Positions 47,688 to 58,200 of a stretch of DNA of 64,000 nucleotides are shown here, one piece after another. The stretch is taken from NCBI GenBank assembly GCA_958296295.1, contig OY282460.1, positions 3,394,291 through 3,458,290 on the forward strand, given 5' to 3'. The notes under the pieces were generated by a model. It made no database searches, was not told the DNA's origin, and saw only the letters and a program-made list of their open reading frames with translations. The position numbers were made by a program, and so were the translations under genes. The DNA comes from an uncultured Pseudomonadales bacterium. Lineage in GTDB: Bacteria > Pseudomonadota > Gammaproteobacteria > Pseudomonadales > Azotimanducaceae. Numbering within the stretch: position 1 is the stretch's first letter; every line of letters begins with the position of its first letter.

Positions 47688-47741
47688 TTCCCTTCCATCT
47701 CTTCGCAACCTCTACCCGAAGCATTGTATTTTGGCACAGAT

Positions 47742-47985
47742 GATATGAGCGTCCCCTCCACCAATCAAGAGTCAAGGTACTCGCCGCTGCGCGGCGCGTC
47801 CCGGCGCGATGACGCTCTGCTCGTCATCGCCCGCACTGGCGCGGTGAAGAACGAATCCTTCGACGCCGCGGTTGCTCGCGCCAACCTGTATCGCGAAGCC
47901 GGCGTGGACCTGCTCATGCTGATGCCCGCAGCCGACAAGCAGTGGGGAGAAGCGCCACGACGGGCTGGCGCCGCTTTACGCCATT
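47742..47985 (+). pseudogene. Fragment of an isocitrate lyase / PEP mutase family gene, copy B
   Basis: Same fragment as 47183-47411: DDALLVIARTGAVKNESFDA, then AVARANLYREAGVDLLMLMP and EQ/KQWGEAPRR. About 65 codons; no start and no downstream barrel. It marks the outer edge of the tandem duplication, so the ancestral insertion point of the lasso operon may have been inside this gene (inference). Confidence 0.65.
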
Positions 47986-48104
47986 GAAGACGCAACCACG
48001 GAGCGCCGCGAATAGCACTGCGAATGGGGCGACTGCAGGCTGCTGGCAATGCGCGGCGATGGGTGTACAGTTTGTTTGTCTCCAATCCGCCGCACCCGCG
48101 AACC

Positions 48105-49265
48105 ATGACCCAAGCCAGCACACCTCCCACCGCCGCCGAACACGCCGCCGCCATGGCCGACTACATCCAAGAGGGCCAGTGCCGCGCGGACGCGATCGGC
48201 AACCGCGGCCCGGTGCGCTTCCAATCCGGCACGCGGCTGGCCGACGACATCTTGGCCGCCTACTGGCGGCACGGCTTCTACGTTCTCGAAGGCGTTGTCG
48301 CCCCAAAGGAACTGGAGGAACTGCGCACCGATATGGCGAGCAACTTGGAGCGCGCCCCGATTGGACGCGGCGCGGAAGTGGACGCCCAGGGCCGCCCCGC
48401 CCTCGGCCTTGAGTTCCGGCGGCCAACCTTCAGCTTCATCAAGCCGTTGAGCGATCCGGTTGGCGGCACCAACCTGGTTGGCGGCCGGCATCCCGCCAAG
48501 ATGGCGGAGCCGGACCCCGGCGAAGGCGCGCCCGAAGAAGTGATTCACATGGCGTACGGCATGTGCCAAAACATGCCATCCGGCTTGCGCTTGTACGGCC
48601 ATCCCCAGCTGCTGGCGATAGCCGAGAACATCAACGGCGCGGACTTCACGCCGTTCAACGATGCCATCTTCATCAAACAGCCCGGCTTGGGCGGATCGGT
48701 GGCGTGGCACCAAGACGGCCTCACGCATTGGCAGTCGCCGCACTGGGACGAAGGCATCCACGGCTTCAACTTCCAAGTGCAGCTCTATCCGTCCACGCCA
48801 GGCAACTGCTTGTGGGTGATGCCGGGCACGCACAAGCTCGGCAACCTGGACATCAAGGCGATGGTGGCGGAGAACGGCGGCTGCGAGCGCCTGCCCGGCG
48901 CGGTGCCGCTGGTCTGCGAGCCGGGGGACGTCACGATGGTGAACCGGCAACTGCTGCACGGTTCGTTCGCCAACACCTCGCCGGACTTGCGCATCTCGCT
49001 CACGTTCGGCTTCCACCGTCGCGCGTCCGTGCTCGGCGTTAAAGGCAAACTCGGCGCGAACGCGGAGGACGTCTACGACGAGCAGCGCGTATTCGACCGC
49101 TCGGCGGTGATCGCCGTGGCAATCGACGCCCGCCGCCAACACCTGCCAGACGAAGAACCCTACGTCTACCAGCCCTTCGTTGGTTTGGAGGAGGACTACC
49201 GTTGGTACGCGGAAACCTACGAGAACGTGATTCGGGACTACAACCTGAAAGATCTCGGCATCTGA
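48105..49265 (+). CDS. Phytanoyl-CoA dioxygenase (PhyH) family protein
   Basis: 386 residues, ATG at 48105 (MTQASTPPTAAEH); the open frame upstream has no homology. It is a PhyH-family cupin with iron ligands His202 and Asp204 in GSVAWHQDGLTHWQS and His285 in NRQLLHGSFANTSPDLRISL, plus the Arg that binds 2-oxoglutarate in the latter segment. The N-terminal RHGFYVLEGVVAPKELEELR is the usual opening helix of the fold. Family enzymes hydroxylate lipids, amino acids or natural products; the substrate is not predictable. It stands alone: the lasso locus ends upstream and sucB converges downstream. Confidence 0.88.
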   Translation: MTQASTPPTAAEHAAAMADYIQEGQCRADAIGNRGPVRFQSGTRLADDILAAYWRHGFYVLEGVVAPKELEELRTDMASNLERAPIGRGAEVDAQGRPALGLEFRRPTFSFIKPLSDPVGGTNLVGGRHPAKMAEPDPGEGAPEEVIHMAYGMCQNMPSGLRLYGHPQLLAIAENINGADFTPFNDAIFIKQPGLGGSVAWHQDGLTHWQSPHWDEGIHGFNFQVQLYPSTPGNCLWVMPGTHKLGNLDIKAMVAENGGCERLPGAVPLVCEPGDVTMVNRQLLHGSFANTSPDLRISLTFGFHRRASVLGVKGKLGANAEDVYDEQRVFDRSAVIAVAIDARRQHLPDEEPYVYQPFVGLEEDYRWYAETYENVIRDYNLKDLGI

Positions 49266-49393
49266 AAAACTTCGCCGACACGCGCGGGCCGCCGTCTTCC
49301 TTCCGCGGTGTAGTCCACAACGACGAAACCCGGTTGCCGGTGGGAATCGATCCTGACACGTGGGAGATGGGTACCGGCCTTTAGCCGGCGCCG

Positions 49394-50608
49394 TCAAAGC
49401 TCCAGCAGTATCCGCGCCGGGTCTTCAATAAGCTCCTTCACCGTCACGAGGAAACGCACGGCTTCGCGTCCGTCGATCAGGCGGTGGTCGTAGGAGAGGG
49501 CGAGGTACATCATCGGGCGCACCACCACCTCGCCGCCCTCCGCCACCGGGCGTTGCTCGATCTTGTGCATGCCGAGAATGCCGGTTTGCGGCGGATTCAG
49601 GATGGGCGTGGAGAGCAGCGAGCCGAACACGCCGCCGTTGGAAATGGTGAAGGTGCCGCCTTGCATCTCCTCCAAGGTGAGCTTGCCGTCGCGGGCGCGG
49701 CTGCCGTATTCGGCGATGGCGTCCTCGATCTGATGCAGGCCCAGGGCGTCGGCGTCGCGCACCACCGGCACCACCAGGCCGCGGTCAGTGCTGACGGCCA
49801 CGCCGATGTCGTAGTAGCCGTGGTACACGATGTCGTTGCCGTCGATGCTGGCGTTCACGGACGGGAAACGCTTGAGCGCTTCCACCGCGGCGCGCACGAA
49901 GAAGCTCATGAAGCCGAGCTTGGTGCCGTTGTGCCGGGCTTGGAACTCCTCCCCGTATTTGCGCCGCATCGTCATCACGGGCTGCATGTTCACCTCGTTG
50001 AAAGTGGTGAGCATGGCGGCGGTGCGTTGCGCGTCCACCAACCGCTCGGCGATGCTGGCGCGCAGCCGCGTCATCGGCACCCGGCGTTCCACACGGGCTT
50101 CGTCGCCGGCGGGCGGCGCTGGCGTGGCGGCCGGTTCTGGCGCCTTGGCGGTTGGCTCGGGCGCTTTCGCGGCGGTGGCGTGGCGTTGCACGTCCTCCTT
50201 CGTTACGCGGCCGCCTTTGCCGGTGCCGTCCACGGCGGCGAGGTTCACGCCGCTTTGGGCGGCGAGTTTGCGCGCCGAAGGGGCGACGCCGGCTGGTGTG
50301 GGCGCGTCCGGCGCCGGGGCGGCTGTCTTCTCGCCAGGGTCGCCGGGGCCTTCCGCTGCGGCGTCGACCGCGGCTTCCTCCAGGCGGCCGAGCACCTCCT
50401 CGGATTCCACCGTGTCCCCTTCGGGCTTGACGATCTCGGCCAGCACGCCGTCCATCGGCGCGAATATCTCGATGACGACTTTGTCCGTCTCCACATCCAC
50501 CAGCACGTCGTCGCGCTGCACGGCGTCGCCCACTTCCTTGTGCCAAACGGCCACCGTGCCCTCGGAAATCGATTCGGCGAAGGTTGGCGTTTTGATGTCA
50601 ACGGGCAC
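49394..50608 (-). CDS. sucB: 2-oxoglutarate dehydrogenase E2, dihydrolipoyl succinyltransferase
   Basis: 404 residues if started at GTG 50608, one base after the sucA stop and seven after GGAGGGA; an ATG at 50623 overlapping sucA is the alternative. The lipoyl domain has the lysine in [13 protein letters not shown]. The E3/E1-binding domain is [20 protein letters not shown]. The catalytic domain carries [16 protein letters not shown] with the active His and Asp. Ala/Pro-rich linkers join them. It transfers succinyl to CoA in the 2-oxoglutarate dehydrogenase complex of the TCA cycle. It forms an operon with sucA. The E3 gene (lpd) is not next door. Confidence 0.95.
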   Translation of the reverse strand: MPVDIKTPTFAESISEGTVAVWHKEVGDAVQRDDVLVDVETDKVVIEIFAPMDGVLAEIVKPEGDTVESEEVLGRLEEAAVDAAAEGPGDPGEKTAAPAPDAPTPAGVAPSARKLAAQSGVNLAAVDGTGKGGRVTKEDVQRHATAAKAPEPTAKAPEPAATPAPPAGDEARVERRVPMTRLRASIAERLVDAQRTAAMLTTFNEVNMQPVMTMRRKYGEEFQARHNGTKLGFMSFFVRAAVEALKRFPSVNASIDGNDIVYHGYYDIGVAVSTDRGLVVPVVRDADALGLHQIEDAIAEYGSRARDGKLTLEEMQGGTFTISNGGVFGSLLSTPILNPPQTGILGMHKIEQRPVAEGGEVVVRPMMYLALSYDHRLIDGREAVRFLVTVKELIEDPARILLEL

Positions 50609-50609
50609 T

Positions 50610-53480
50610 TCAGCTCCCTCCATTCGGCCGCGCGGCTGCCGGCAGCGGCCGCCTGCCGGTGAGCGCGTCTTGGACCAAGGCGCGTTGCCGCTCCACATGT
50701 CGCGCCGCGTAGCCGCCGGCGGGCGCGGCGAACGCTTCCCGGCCGGCGGGGAAGAGCACCAACGCCGGGTCGTGGCCGTCCAGCACGCGGTGCATGTGAT
50801 GCTGGCTGGAGTACCAAGCCCCTTGATTCATCGGCTCTTCCTGGCACCAGATCGCGTGGCGGAGCGCTCGGTAGGGCGCGATAGCGACCGCGAGCTCCCC
50901 TTCGGGAAACGGGTAAAGCTGCTCCAAGCGCACGATGGCGACGTTGCCGAGGTTCGCCTCGCGTCGCGCCTCGATCAGGTCGTAGTACACCTTGCCGCTG
51001 CACAGCACCAGGCGATCGACTTGCGCGGCGTCGAGATCATCCACTTCGCCAAGCACCGGTTGGAACGCGCCTTCCGTCAGATCCTCCAAGCTGCTCACCG
51101 CCAACTTGTGGCGCAGCAGACTCTTGGGCGTCAGCGCCACCAGCGGCTTGCGGAGCGGGCGGATCATCTGGCGGCGCAGCATGTGGAACACCTGCGCCGG
51201 CGTCGTCGGCACGCAAACCTGGATGTTGTGCTCCGCGCACTGCTGCAAATACCGTTCAAGACGCGCCGAAGAGTGTTCCGGCCCTTGGCCTTCGTAGCCG
51301 TGCGGCAGCAGCATCACCAGACCGCACAGCCGGCCCCATTTGGTCTCGCCGCTCACCACGAACTGATCGATGGCAACCTGGGCGCCGTTGGCGAAATCCC
51401 CGAATTGCGCCTCCCAGATCACCAGCGTCTTCGGCGAAGTGGCGCCGTAGCCGTACTCGAAGGCGAGCACCGCCTCTTCGGACAAGAGCGAATCGTAGAT
51501 GTCGAACGTGTTCTCTTCGCTCAACGTGTTCAGAGGGACGATGCGCTTGCCGTCCTTCTGGTTGTGCAGACAGGCGTGGCGGTGCGAGAAGGTGCCAACG
51601 CCCACATCCTGCCCAGTGAGCCGCACGTCGTAGCCCTCGTCCACCAGCGTGGCGTAGGCCATCGTCTCCGCGTAACCCCAGTTCAGCGGCAGCGCGCCGG
51701 CGGTCATGCGGTGGCGGTCGTCCAGGATTTTCCGCACTTGCCGATGCACTTCGAACCCGGCGGGCAGCGCTTCCAATCGCGCCGCCAGCTCGCGCAGACG
51801 CGGCAAGCGCACGCGCGTGTCGCCCGGCGTGTCCCAATCGTGGCCGAGATGCGGTGCCCAATCCACGAACAGCGAGGCGTCCGGTTCGTTAACGAGGGAG
51901 AGCGCCATCCGGTCGCCGCTGTCCAGCGCGTACCGGTACATGCCCACCAACGCCTCCGCCTCCGGCGCGGTGGTGGCGCCCTCGGTCACCAGCCGTTCGG
52001 CGTACCGGGAGCGGGTGGTGGGATGGCGGCGAATGGCCTGGTACATGAGCGGCTGCGTCTTCATCGGCTCTTCGGCCTCGTTGTGGCCGCGCCGCCGATA
52101 GCACACCAGGTCCAACACGACGTCTTTTCGGAACTGCATGCGGTAGTCCACCGCGAGCTGCATGGCGAACACGCAGGCCTCGGGGTCGTCCCCGTTCACG
52201 TGCAGCACCGGCGCCTGCACCATCTTGGCGATTTCGGAGCAATACTCGGTGGAGCGGGCGTCGTCCACGCGGTGGGTGGTGAAGCCGATCTGGTTGTTGA
52301 CGATGACGTGTACCGTGCCGCCCACCTTGAAACCGCGGGTCTGGGACATCTGGAACGTCTCCATCACCACGCCCTGGCCGGCGAAAGCGGCGTCTCCGTG
52401 GATGAGCACGGGGACCACCAGATCGCCCTGGTAGTCGCGCCGCCGGTCTTGCCTGGCCCGCACGGAGCCGATCACCACCGGGCTGACAATTTCCAGGTGC
52501 GACGGGTTGAAAGCAAGCGCCAAGTGCATCTCGCCGCCTGGCGTCATCAGGTTGGTGGAGAAGCCCTGGTGGTATTTCACGTCGCCGCTGCGGTCGGATT
52601 TCGGCAGCACGCCGTCGAACTCGTCGAAAAGGTCGCTCGGATCCTTGCCGAGAATGTTCACCAGCACGTTCAGGCGGCCGCGGTGCGCCATGCCGAGCAC
52701 CGTTTCCACCACGCCGTGCGTGCCCAAGCGCTGCAACGCCTCGTGCAACATGCAGATGAGGCTTTCGCCGCCTTCCAAGCCGAAGCGCTTGATGCCCGGG
52801 TACTTGGCGTGCAGGTATTTCTCCATGCCTTCGGCGGCGCTTAGGCGATCCAGAATGGTGAAACGGGATTCGCCGGAAAGCGTGGGCGCGCTGCGGGCGG
52901 ATTCCAGCCGTTGCCGTACCCAAAGCTGCTCGGCGGCGTCCGTGATGTGCATGTATTCCGCGCCGAGGCCGCGGCAGTAGGTTTGCTCCAAGGCGGCGAC
53001 GATGTCCCGCAGCGGCACCCGGCCGCGGGCGAAGAACTGGGCCGAGCCGATGTCGAACACGGTGTCCAAGTCCGCCTCCGAGAGGCCGTGGTAGGCGAGC
53101 GCCAAATCGGGTGCCGAGGCGCGTTCCCAAAGGCCTAGCGGATCCAAGTTCGCCTTGCGGTGGCCGCTGTGCCGGTAGGCGCTGATCAGCTCCAGCACGC
53201 GGATCTGCTTGCGCTCGTGCTCCGAGGAGACATCCGCGCTCACCCGCTCCGGGCGCGCCTTCAGACGATTGCGCCCCAACCGCTCGAAGTGCGCCACCAC
53301 CGTGCCGTGGGGCACGTCCACGGCGACGTCGTCGCGCTTCGGCAGGCCCTCGAAATAGCGCCGCCACTGGTCGCCGACCTCGTCGGGATCCTCGAGGAAC
53401 GCCTCGTAGAGGGCTTCCAAATAGGCGTTGCCGGCCGAGAGATGGGATTCGGCGCGCTGGCTTTCAAGACGCGATTTCAC
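50610..53480 (-). CDS. sucA: 2-oxoglutarate dehydrogenase E1
   Basis: 956 residues, the normal size. It begins with the SucA N-terminal segment ([34 protein letters not shown]). ThDP-binding elements include [39 protein letters not shown] and [14 protein letters not shown]. The transketolase-like pyrimidine domain has [20 protein letters not shown] and the block [20 protein letters not shown]. It decarboxylates 2-oxoglutarate and reductively succinylates the E2 lipoyl group in the TCA cycle. It is the first gene of the sucAB pair, transcribed away from the decayed genes at 53.5-54.9 kb. Start ATG at 53480. Confidence 0.96.
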   Translation of the reverse strand: MKSRLESQRAESHLSAGNAYLEALYEAFLEDPDEVGDQWRRYFEGLPKRDDVAVDVPHGTVVAHFERLGRNRLKARPERVSADVSSEHERKQIRVLELISAYRHSGHRKANLDPLGLWERASAPDLALAYHGLSEADLDTVFDIGSAQFFARGRVPLRDIVAALEQTYCRGLGAEYMHITDAAEQLWVRQRLESARSAPTLSGESRFTILDRLSAAEGMEKYLHAKYPGIKRFGLEGGESLICMLHEALQRLGTHGVVETVLGMAHRGRLNVLVNILGKDPSDLFDEFDGVLPKSDRSGDVKYHQGFSTNLMTPGGEMHLALAFNPSHLEIVSPVVIGSVRARQDRRRDYQGDLVVPVLIHGDAAFAGQGVVMETFQMSQTRGFKVGGTVHVIVNNQIGFTTHRVDDARSTEYCSEIAKMVQAPVLHVNGDDPEACVFAMQLAVDYRMQFRKDVVLDLVCYRRRGHNEAEEPMKTQPLMYQAIRRHPTTRSRYAERLVTEGATTAPEAEALVGMYRYALDSGDRMALSLVNEPDASLFVDWAPHLGHDWDTPGDTRVRLPRLRELAARLEALPAGFEVHRQVRKILDDRHRMTAGALPLNWGYAETMAYATLVDEGYDVRLTGQDVGVGTFSHRHACLHNQKDGKRIVPLNTLSEENTFDIYDSLLSEEAVLAFEYGYGATSPKTLVIWEAQFGDFANGAQVAIDQFVVSGETKWGRLCGLVMLLPHGYEGQGPEHSSARLERYLQQCAEHNIQVCVPTTPAQVFHMLRRQMIRPLRKPLVALTPKSLLRHKLAVSSLEDLTEGAFQPVLGEVDDLDAAQVDRLVLCSGKVYYDLIEARREANLGNVAIVRLEQLYPFPEGELAVAIAPYRALRHAIWCQEEPMNQGAWYSSQHHMHRVLDGHDPALVLFPAGREAFAAPAGGYAARHVERQRALVQDALTGRRPLPAAARPNGGS

Positions 53481-53536
53481 ACCGCAGGCCTAGAGCAGCA
53501 GGGAATGACGCGGCATCATAGCAAACCGGACGGGGG

Positions 53537-54181
53537 CTAGCGCGATGCGCATGTCTGGGACTGGCGCCGTCGACGGAGGGTATCCAGCTCGGGTCGCCGC
53601 TCGCGCCACGCATCCGGGCGCTCGTGGAACCGGAGCAGGTGCTGCCCCGCGCCGAGCCGCCTGTGCCCCAGCGCCGGCTCCGTCAATGCCGAAAGCGGCA
53701 CGCCGTGCCGGTCGGCCAGGGACTCGGAAACCAAGGTGAGCCACCAATAGAGGCCGGGCACACACGTCGCGGGATTGAGCCCGAGAGAACCTCGGTGCTG
53801 CCAAGTCGCGTCTTCGTCTTCATCTGATTCCGGTGCAGCAGCTCTTCCCTCGCGCACGCGTAGCCGAACACCGGACTCGTCGAGGCCATGTGTTCGAGCA
53901 GCTCCTCGGCACGCGACGGTGCGGTCTTCAATTCGCACCAGCATGTGATCGGGCCGCCATCCGGCGCGAGGACGTCAAAAATACACGCCCCTTCGCTTGA
54001 GGATCGGCCCGGATCTCAGGGAATCCAAGAACTTGCCAACGTCGCCAACCGGCTTCCCGATCCAGTTTTCGCTCTCGCTGCGGCGGGTGGGGCGAAGGTC
54101 GTCCGGTAGCGCGAACAGGGCGGCGACAACGGCTTTCAGCGCCTCCAGCCCGGTCCCGAACCACAATTCCGCGTGGATCAT
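53537..54181 (-). pseudogene. Hypothetical protein gene with two frameshifts
   Basis: From ATG at 54181 the frame reads MIHAELWFGTGLEALKAVVA, then LPDDLRPTRRSESENWIGKP, and stops at 53975 after GVYF within a run of five T. Dropping one T continues DVLAPDGGPITCWCELKTAP into a second frame (EELLEHMASTSPVFGYACAR) that breaks again near 53815. A third frame finishes CVPGLYWWLTLVSESLADRH and ends at 53537. The joined protein would be about 210 residues with no domain I recognise. Its start region overlaps the end of the neighbour at 54210-54947, so the two probably formed an operon. The layout resembles small paired genes of contact-dependent or immunity type, but nothing in the sequence proves that. 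Confidence 0.5.
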
Positions 54182-54209
54182 CGTGCCAACCCCTCGTCGC
54201 AAGTGCATG

Positions 54210-54947
54210 TCAGTCGATTCCAAGCTCGCCGGCGACACGCCCCGACATCTCCCGTATGGCGGGCATCATCGGGTCGGCGATGACTTGCTCGGGCGGACGG
54301 GGATTGAACGTCTTTAGAGTGCCAACCAGCTTGCTCAACTCGAAAAACATCTCCGACAATTCCCGCTTCCGCTCGCCCAGATCAAGGTAGCCCCAGTAGT
54401 CTTTTCCATGAAAGAGGTGCCAATACGCATCGTCCGGAGAGGAGGTGGGCGTCGCATCCCTCGCCGGCAGCCACAGTCTCCTCTGCCTCTCCTCGTCCCG
54501 CCACTCGAGCAGGCGGCCGGTAATCCTGGAAGCGTTCTTCGAGCCTTTGGCAATGACGCGTCGAAGCGCCTCTGAGGCCAGCTCCCTGACCTTCGCCATC
54601 TTGGGATCGGCGATGACTTTCTCCTCCGGACGGCCGTCGTCGATTTCCATCAGTAAGGCGTCCAGGTCCCTGAACATCTGGTCCACCTCGGCACCGAACT
54701 CCGTCTCCCCCGAGTCCAACGCGTCCAGAAGACAGCTATCCTCAAACAATCAGCAATAGGCCTCGACAAAGGATGACACCTCGCCTCCGGCGGAGAGCCA
54801 CAATCCCCGCTGTTCCGCCTCGCTGGCGAATTGAGAGAGCCCGTTGATGACATCCGCGTGATGTATCAACAACGTCTTCACTGGTGCCCGTCCGGGTTGC
54901 CGCAGGAGGTACCCAACCACGGAACGCAACTTGGACCAGATTTTCAT
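54210..54947 (-). pseudogene. Hypothetical two-repeat protein gene with an in-frame stop
   Basis: ATG at 54947 opens MKIWSKLRSVVGYLLRQPGR and reaches TGA at 54752-54750. The same frame continues without shift LFEDSCLLDALDSGETEFGA to a stop at 54210, so one nonsense change splits a 246-codon gene. The halves are related: EAEQRGLWLSAGGEVSSFVE-AYC-stop-LFEDS aligns with DEERQRRLWLPARDATPTSS-PDDAYWHLFHG, placing the stop where the second repeat has His. No known domain. The downstream part could still be made from TTG at 54749 (179 residues). Confidence 0.5.
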
Positions 54948-55280
54948 TGGGGCCCCAAACCAGATGGACGGATGATCTCAGAAACCCTTTTTCAACGCCC
55001 GCTGACGTCATGTGCGCTTGGCGAACGCCGCGGCCTTCCACCCGCACGACACGGTCGAGTCAGACCTCGCACGCTACCCCCTTCGCGAGAACAACCCGAG
55101 CAGGAAACTAGCACAACAGGACTCAACCGCGGACAGCGGACAGACGGGACGCGGGCAGGCGGGAACTTTCTGTTGCCAATCGCTGGCACTGCCCGGGCAT
55201 CCGCCTGCTCGTGGCAGCCTGTGAACTTAAGCGGCCTCGGCGCAGTCTCAAAAGCCATAGGCTTGTCGAGGAGCTTGGCC
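54948..55280. other. Intergenic region
   Basis: About 330 bases between divergent genes. It has several short frames but no recognisable domain, RNA gene or clear promoter boxes. The 3' end carries GAGGAGCTTGGCC just before the ATG at 55281, a good ribosome site. Confidence 0.4.
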
Positions 55281-58200
55281 ATGAACCGCGTATGGCACCC
55301 GGTGGCTGTCGCCACGTTCTTGCTGACGGGTCTCGGCTGCTGGACGAGCCACGCCGCCACGCACCAAACCGTGTCGTTGTTCCCGTCCGCCCGCTCGGCG
55401 GTGGAGGGCTTCGTGCGCGTGGTCAACCAATCGCGGGAAGCCGGCTCTGTGCGCGTGACGGCTGTGGACGACAGCGGCGTGCGCCGGGGCGAGGCCACGT
55501 TGGCGCTCGAACCCGGCCAAACTCGGCACTTCAACTCGAAGGATCTGGAAAACGGCAACGCGGACAAGGGATTGTCGGGCGCGGTTGGTGCGGGCACGGG
55601 CGATTGGCGGCTGCAACTCGCCTCCGAGCTCAAGTTCGAGGCGTTCGCGTATCTGCGCGCCGCGGACGATCTTCTCTCCAGCGTTCACGACCTTGTCGTG
55701 GGCGGCGAGGTGGCTTTTTTCAATCCGGCGTCCAACCGCAGTCAAGTGAGCGAGTTGCGCTTGGTGAACACCGACGACAGGCCCATCGCGGTGACGATCC
55801 GGGGCGTGGACGATAGCGGCCGATCGCCGGGTGGCGACGTCGAGCTCTCCATTCCCGCCGGCGCGGCGCGCACGCTCACCGCGCCGCAACTCGAGGCGGG
55901 GAGCGACGGCATCATCGGTATGCTCGGCGATGGCGTGGGCAAGTGGCGTCTGACCGTTTCGGCGGAGCGTCCCGTTGGCGTGATGAGCCTGCTGCGCACG
56001 CCCACCGGCCACCTCACCAACCTCTCCACGGCACCCGCGCCGGGCAGTGGCGGTGCGCACGCCGTACACGTTTTCGCGGCGGCCGACGACGCGAAGCGCC
56101 AAGGCTTTGTTCGCGTCATCAATCCTTCCGCCGCGGCCGGCGACGTGCAAGTGACGGCGATAGACGACAACGGGCGCCGTTACGGCCCGGTGACCTTGAC
56201 CATCGGCGGCTCGCAGGTGGCGCATTTCAACTCCAACGATCTCGAAAACGGAAACCCGGCCAAGGGGTTTGCGGCGGGCGTGGGGGATGGCGAGGGCGAC
56301 TGGCGCCTCTCTCTCGCCTCGGATCTGCCCATCTCGGTGCATGCCTACATGCGCACGCCGGACGGGTTCTTGACCAGCACGCACGACCTCGTGCCGCGCG
56401 TCGAAAAAACCCACCACGTTCCCACGTTCAATCCCGCCAGCAACACCACGCGGCAAGGCCGTCTGCGGTTGGTGAACCCGGGCGACGAGGAAGCGCAGGT
56501 GACCATTCGCGGCGTGGACGATAGGGGTGCCGCCCGCTCCGCCGGCGTGCGCGTGTCGCTGGCGGCCGGCGCCTCCCGCACGCTCACCGCGAGCACGCTC
56601 GAACGCGGCGGCGACGACGTGGAAGGCGGCTTGGGCGACGGCGTGGGCAAGTGGCGTTTGACCGTGGAAACCGAGCAACCCATCGACGTGCTGAGCCTGC
56701 TCTCAACGCCGGCGGGCCACTTGGCGAACCTCTCGACGCGGCCGGACGCGAACGACGATCCGCGCAACGTACACATCCCGGACCAAAAGCTGCGAGAAGC
56801 GATCGCGGCGGCGCTGGATAAAGGGCCGCAGGACGTCATCGGCGCGGCGGACATGGAAGCCTTGGCGGAACTGCGTGCCAACAATGCCGGCATTCGCGAT
56901 CTGACGGGGATGCAATACGCGACGGGACTCGCCTTGCTCGACCTGAAGTTCAACCAAATCTCCGACATCGGCCACTTGGCCAGGCTCACCGGTTTGAGGA
57001 GTTTGACCATTTGGGCCAACGCGGTCTCGGACATTTCCGCAGTCGCCGGAATGACGGCGTTGGAGCACTTTGACGCCGACCGCAATGGAATCTCCGACAT
57101 TTCGCCGTTGCGGCGGTTGACGGGACTGCGCGAGCTGTATCTCCACTGGAACCGGGTTGCCGACATTTCCGTTCTCGCGCAATTGCCGGGCCTGCGAAAG
57201 GCGCACATGTTCGGCAATCGAATTTCCGATCTCTCGGCGCTTAGCCAATTAACGGAACTGACCGAACTTGGCTTGGCCTACAACGCGATCACCGACGTCT
57301 CGCCGCTGTCGGGGCTCACGTCGCTGTCGTGGCTGCATCTGGGAAACAACACCATCGAAGACATCGCGCCGCTTGCGCGTTTGACCGGTCTTGGGTTTCT
57401 CGCGTTGTCAGGCAACCTGATCTCTGACATTTCGCCACTTCGGGAACTCATCTCGCTAGGTCGCTTGGAATTGGCCAACAACCGGATCGTGGACATCTCG
57501 GCCCTTGCCAAACTGGAGTATCTCGAACACCTCGACTTGGATAGCAATCTGATCGTCGACATCAGCGTGCTGGCGGGCCTCCCGAGCATCGCCTACTTGC
57601 ACCTCTCGTTCAATCGCATCGTTGACATCTCGCCGCTTGCGGGTTTGCGCAATCTTCTCGAATTGACGCTTGAGGCCAATCAAGTGGCGAGTCTCGAGCC
57701 GTTGACGCGCATCGGGGGACGCGGCGCGAGCGCCAGGGTGAACGTGCGCGAGAATCCGCTCGACGAGGCGAGCCTGCAAACCCACATTCCCGCGCTGCGC
57801 GCCGCCGGCATGACGGTGCAGGTGACGGAGCCGTACGCCGATGACGACGACTTCCCGGGCTCGCGATTGACCATGTTGCACAACGACAACGTGCTAGTGC
57901 TGCACGTTCCCGACGCCGGCGCCGACTTGGCGTTCGACGCCTACGCGCGGGACGTGTACCGCTGGTTCGAGGACTCCTTCGACTACCTGCTGTTCCTTTC
58001 CAATCTCGACGATGTGCCACGCGCCATCGGCTACTACGGCGTCTTCATTCCGGTGATGAACGACACCAGCGGCCTCGGCCAGTCCCGCTACTTCGACCGC
58101 CGATTCGGTTCCGGCGGCAAGTTGCGCGGCGTGATTCACTTCCCGTACCGGGACGGCCTCCTGTACGGGCCTGGGTTGCACGAGCTGCTGCACGCGTGGG

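Larger units (their letters stand above)
47412..47964. repeat. Tandem duplication, unit B
   Basis: Second copy of the unit at 46862-47411. It includes a stub of the GT8 gene (minus strand CLATAT, about 47415-47432) that no longer leads anywhere, which shows the direction of duplication: unit B is the extra copy, since only unit A is joined to a full GT8 gene. Confidence 0.8.

Noticed and set aside
49830..52844. 1004-codon open frame on the plus strand across sucB and sucA
   Set aside because: It is antisense to two clearly real, conserved enzymes. The product is low-complexity and unrecognisable.
54750..54752. TGA as a selenocysteine codon
   Set aside because: No SECIS-like hairpin follows and the paralogous position is His, not Cys. 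Nonsense mutation is simpler.
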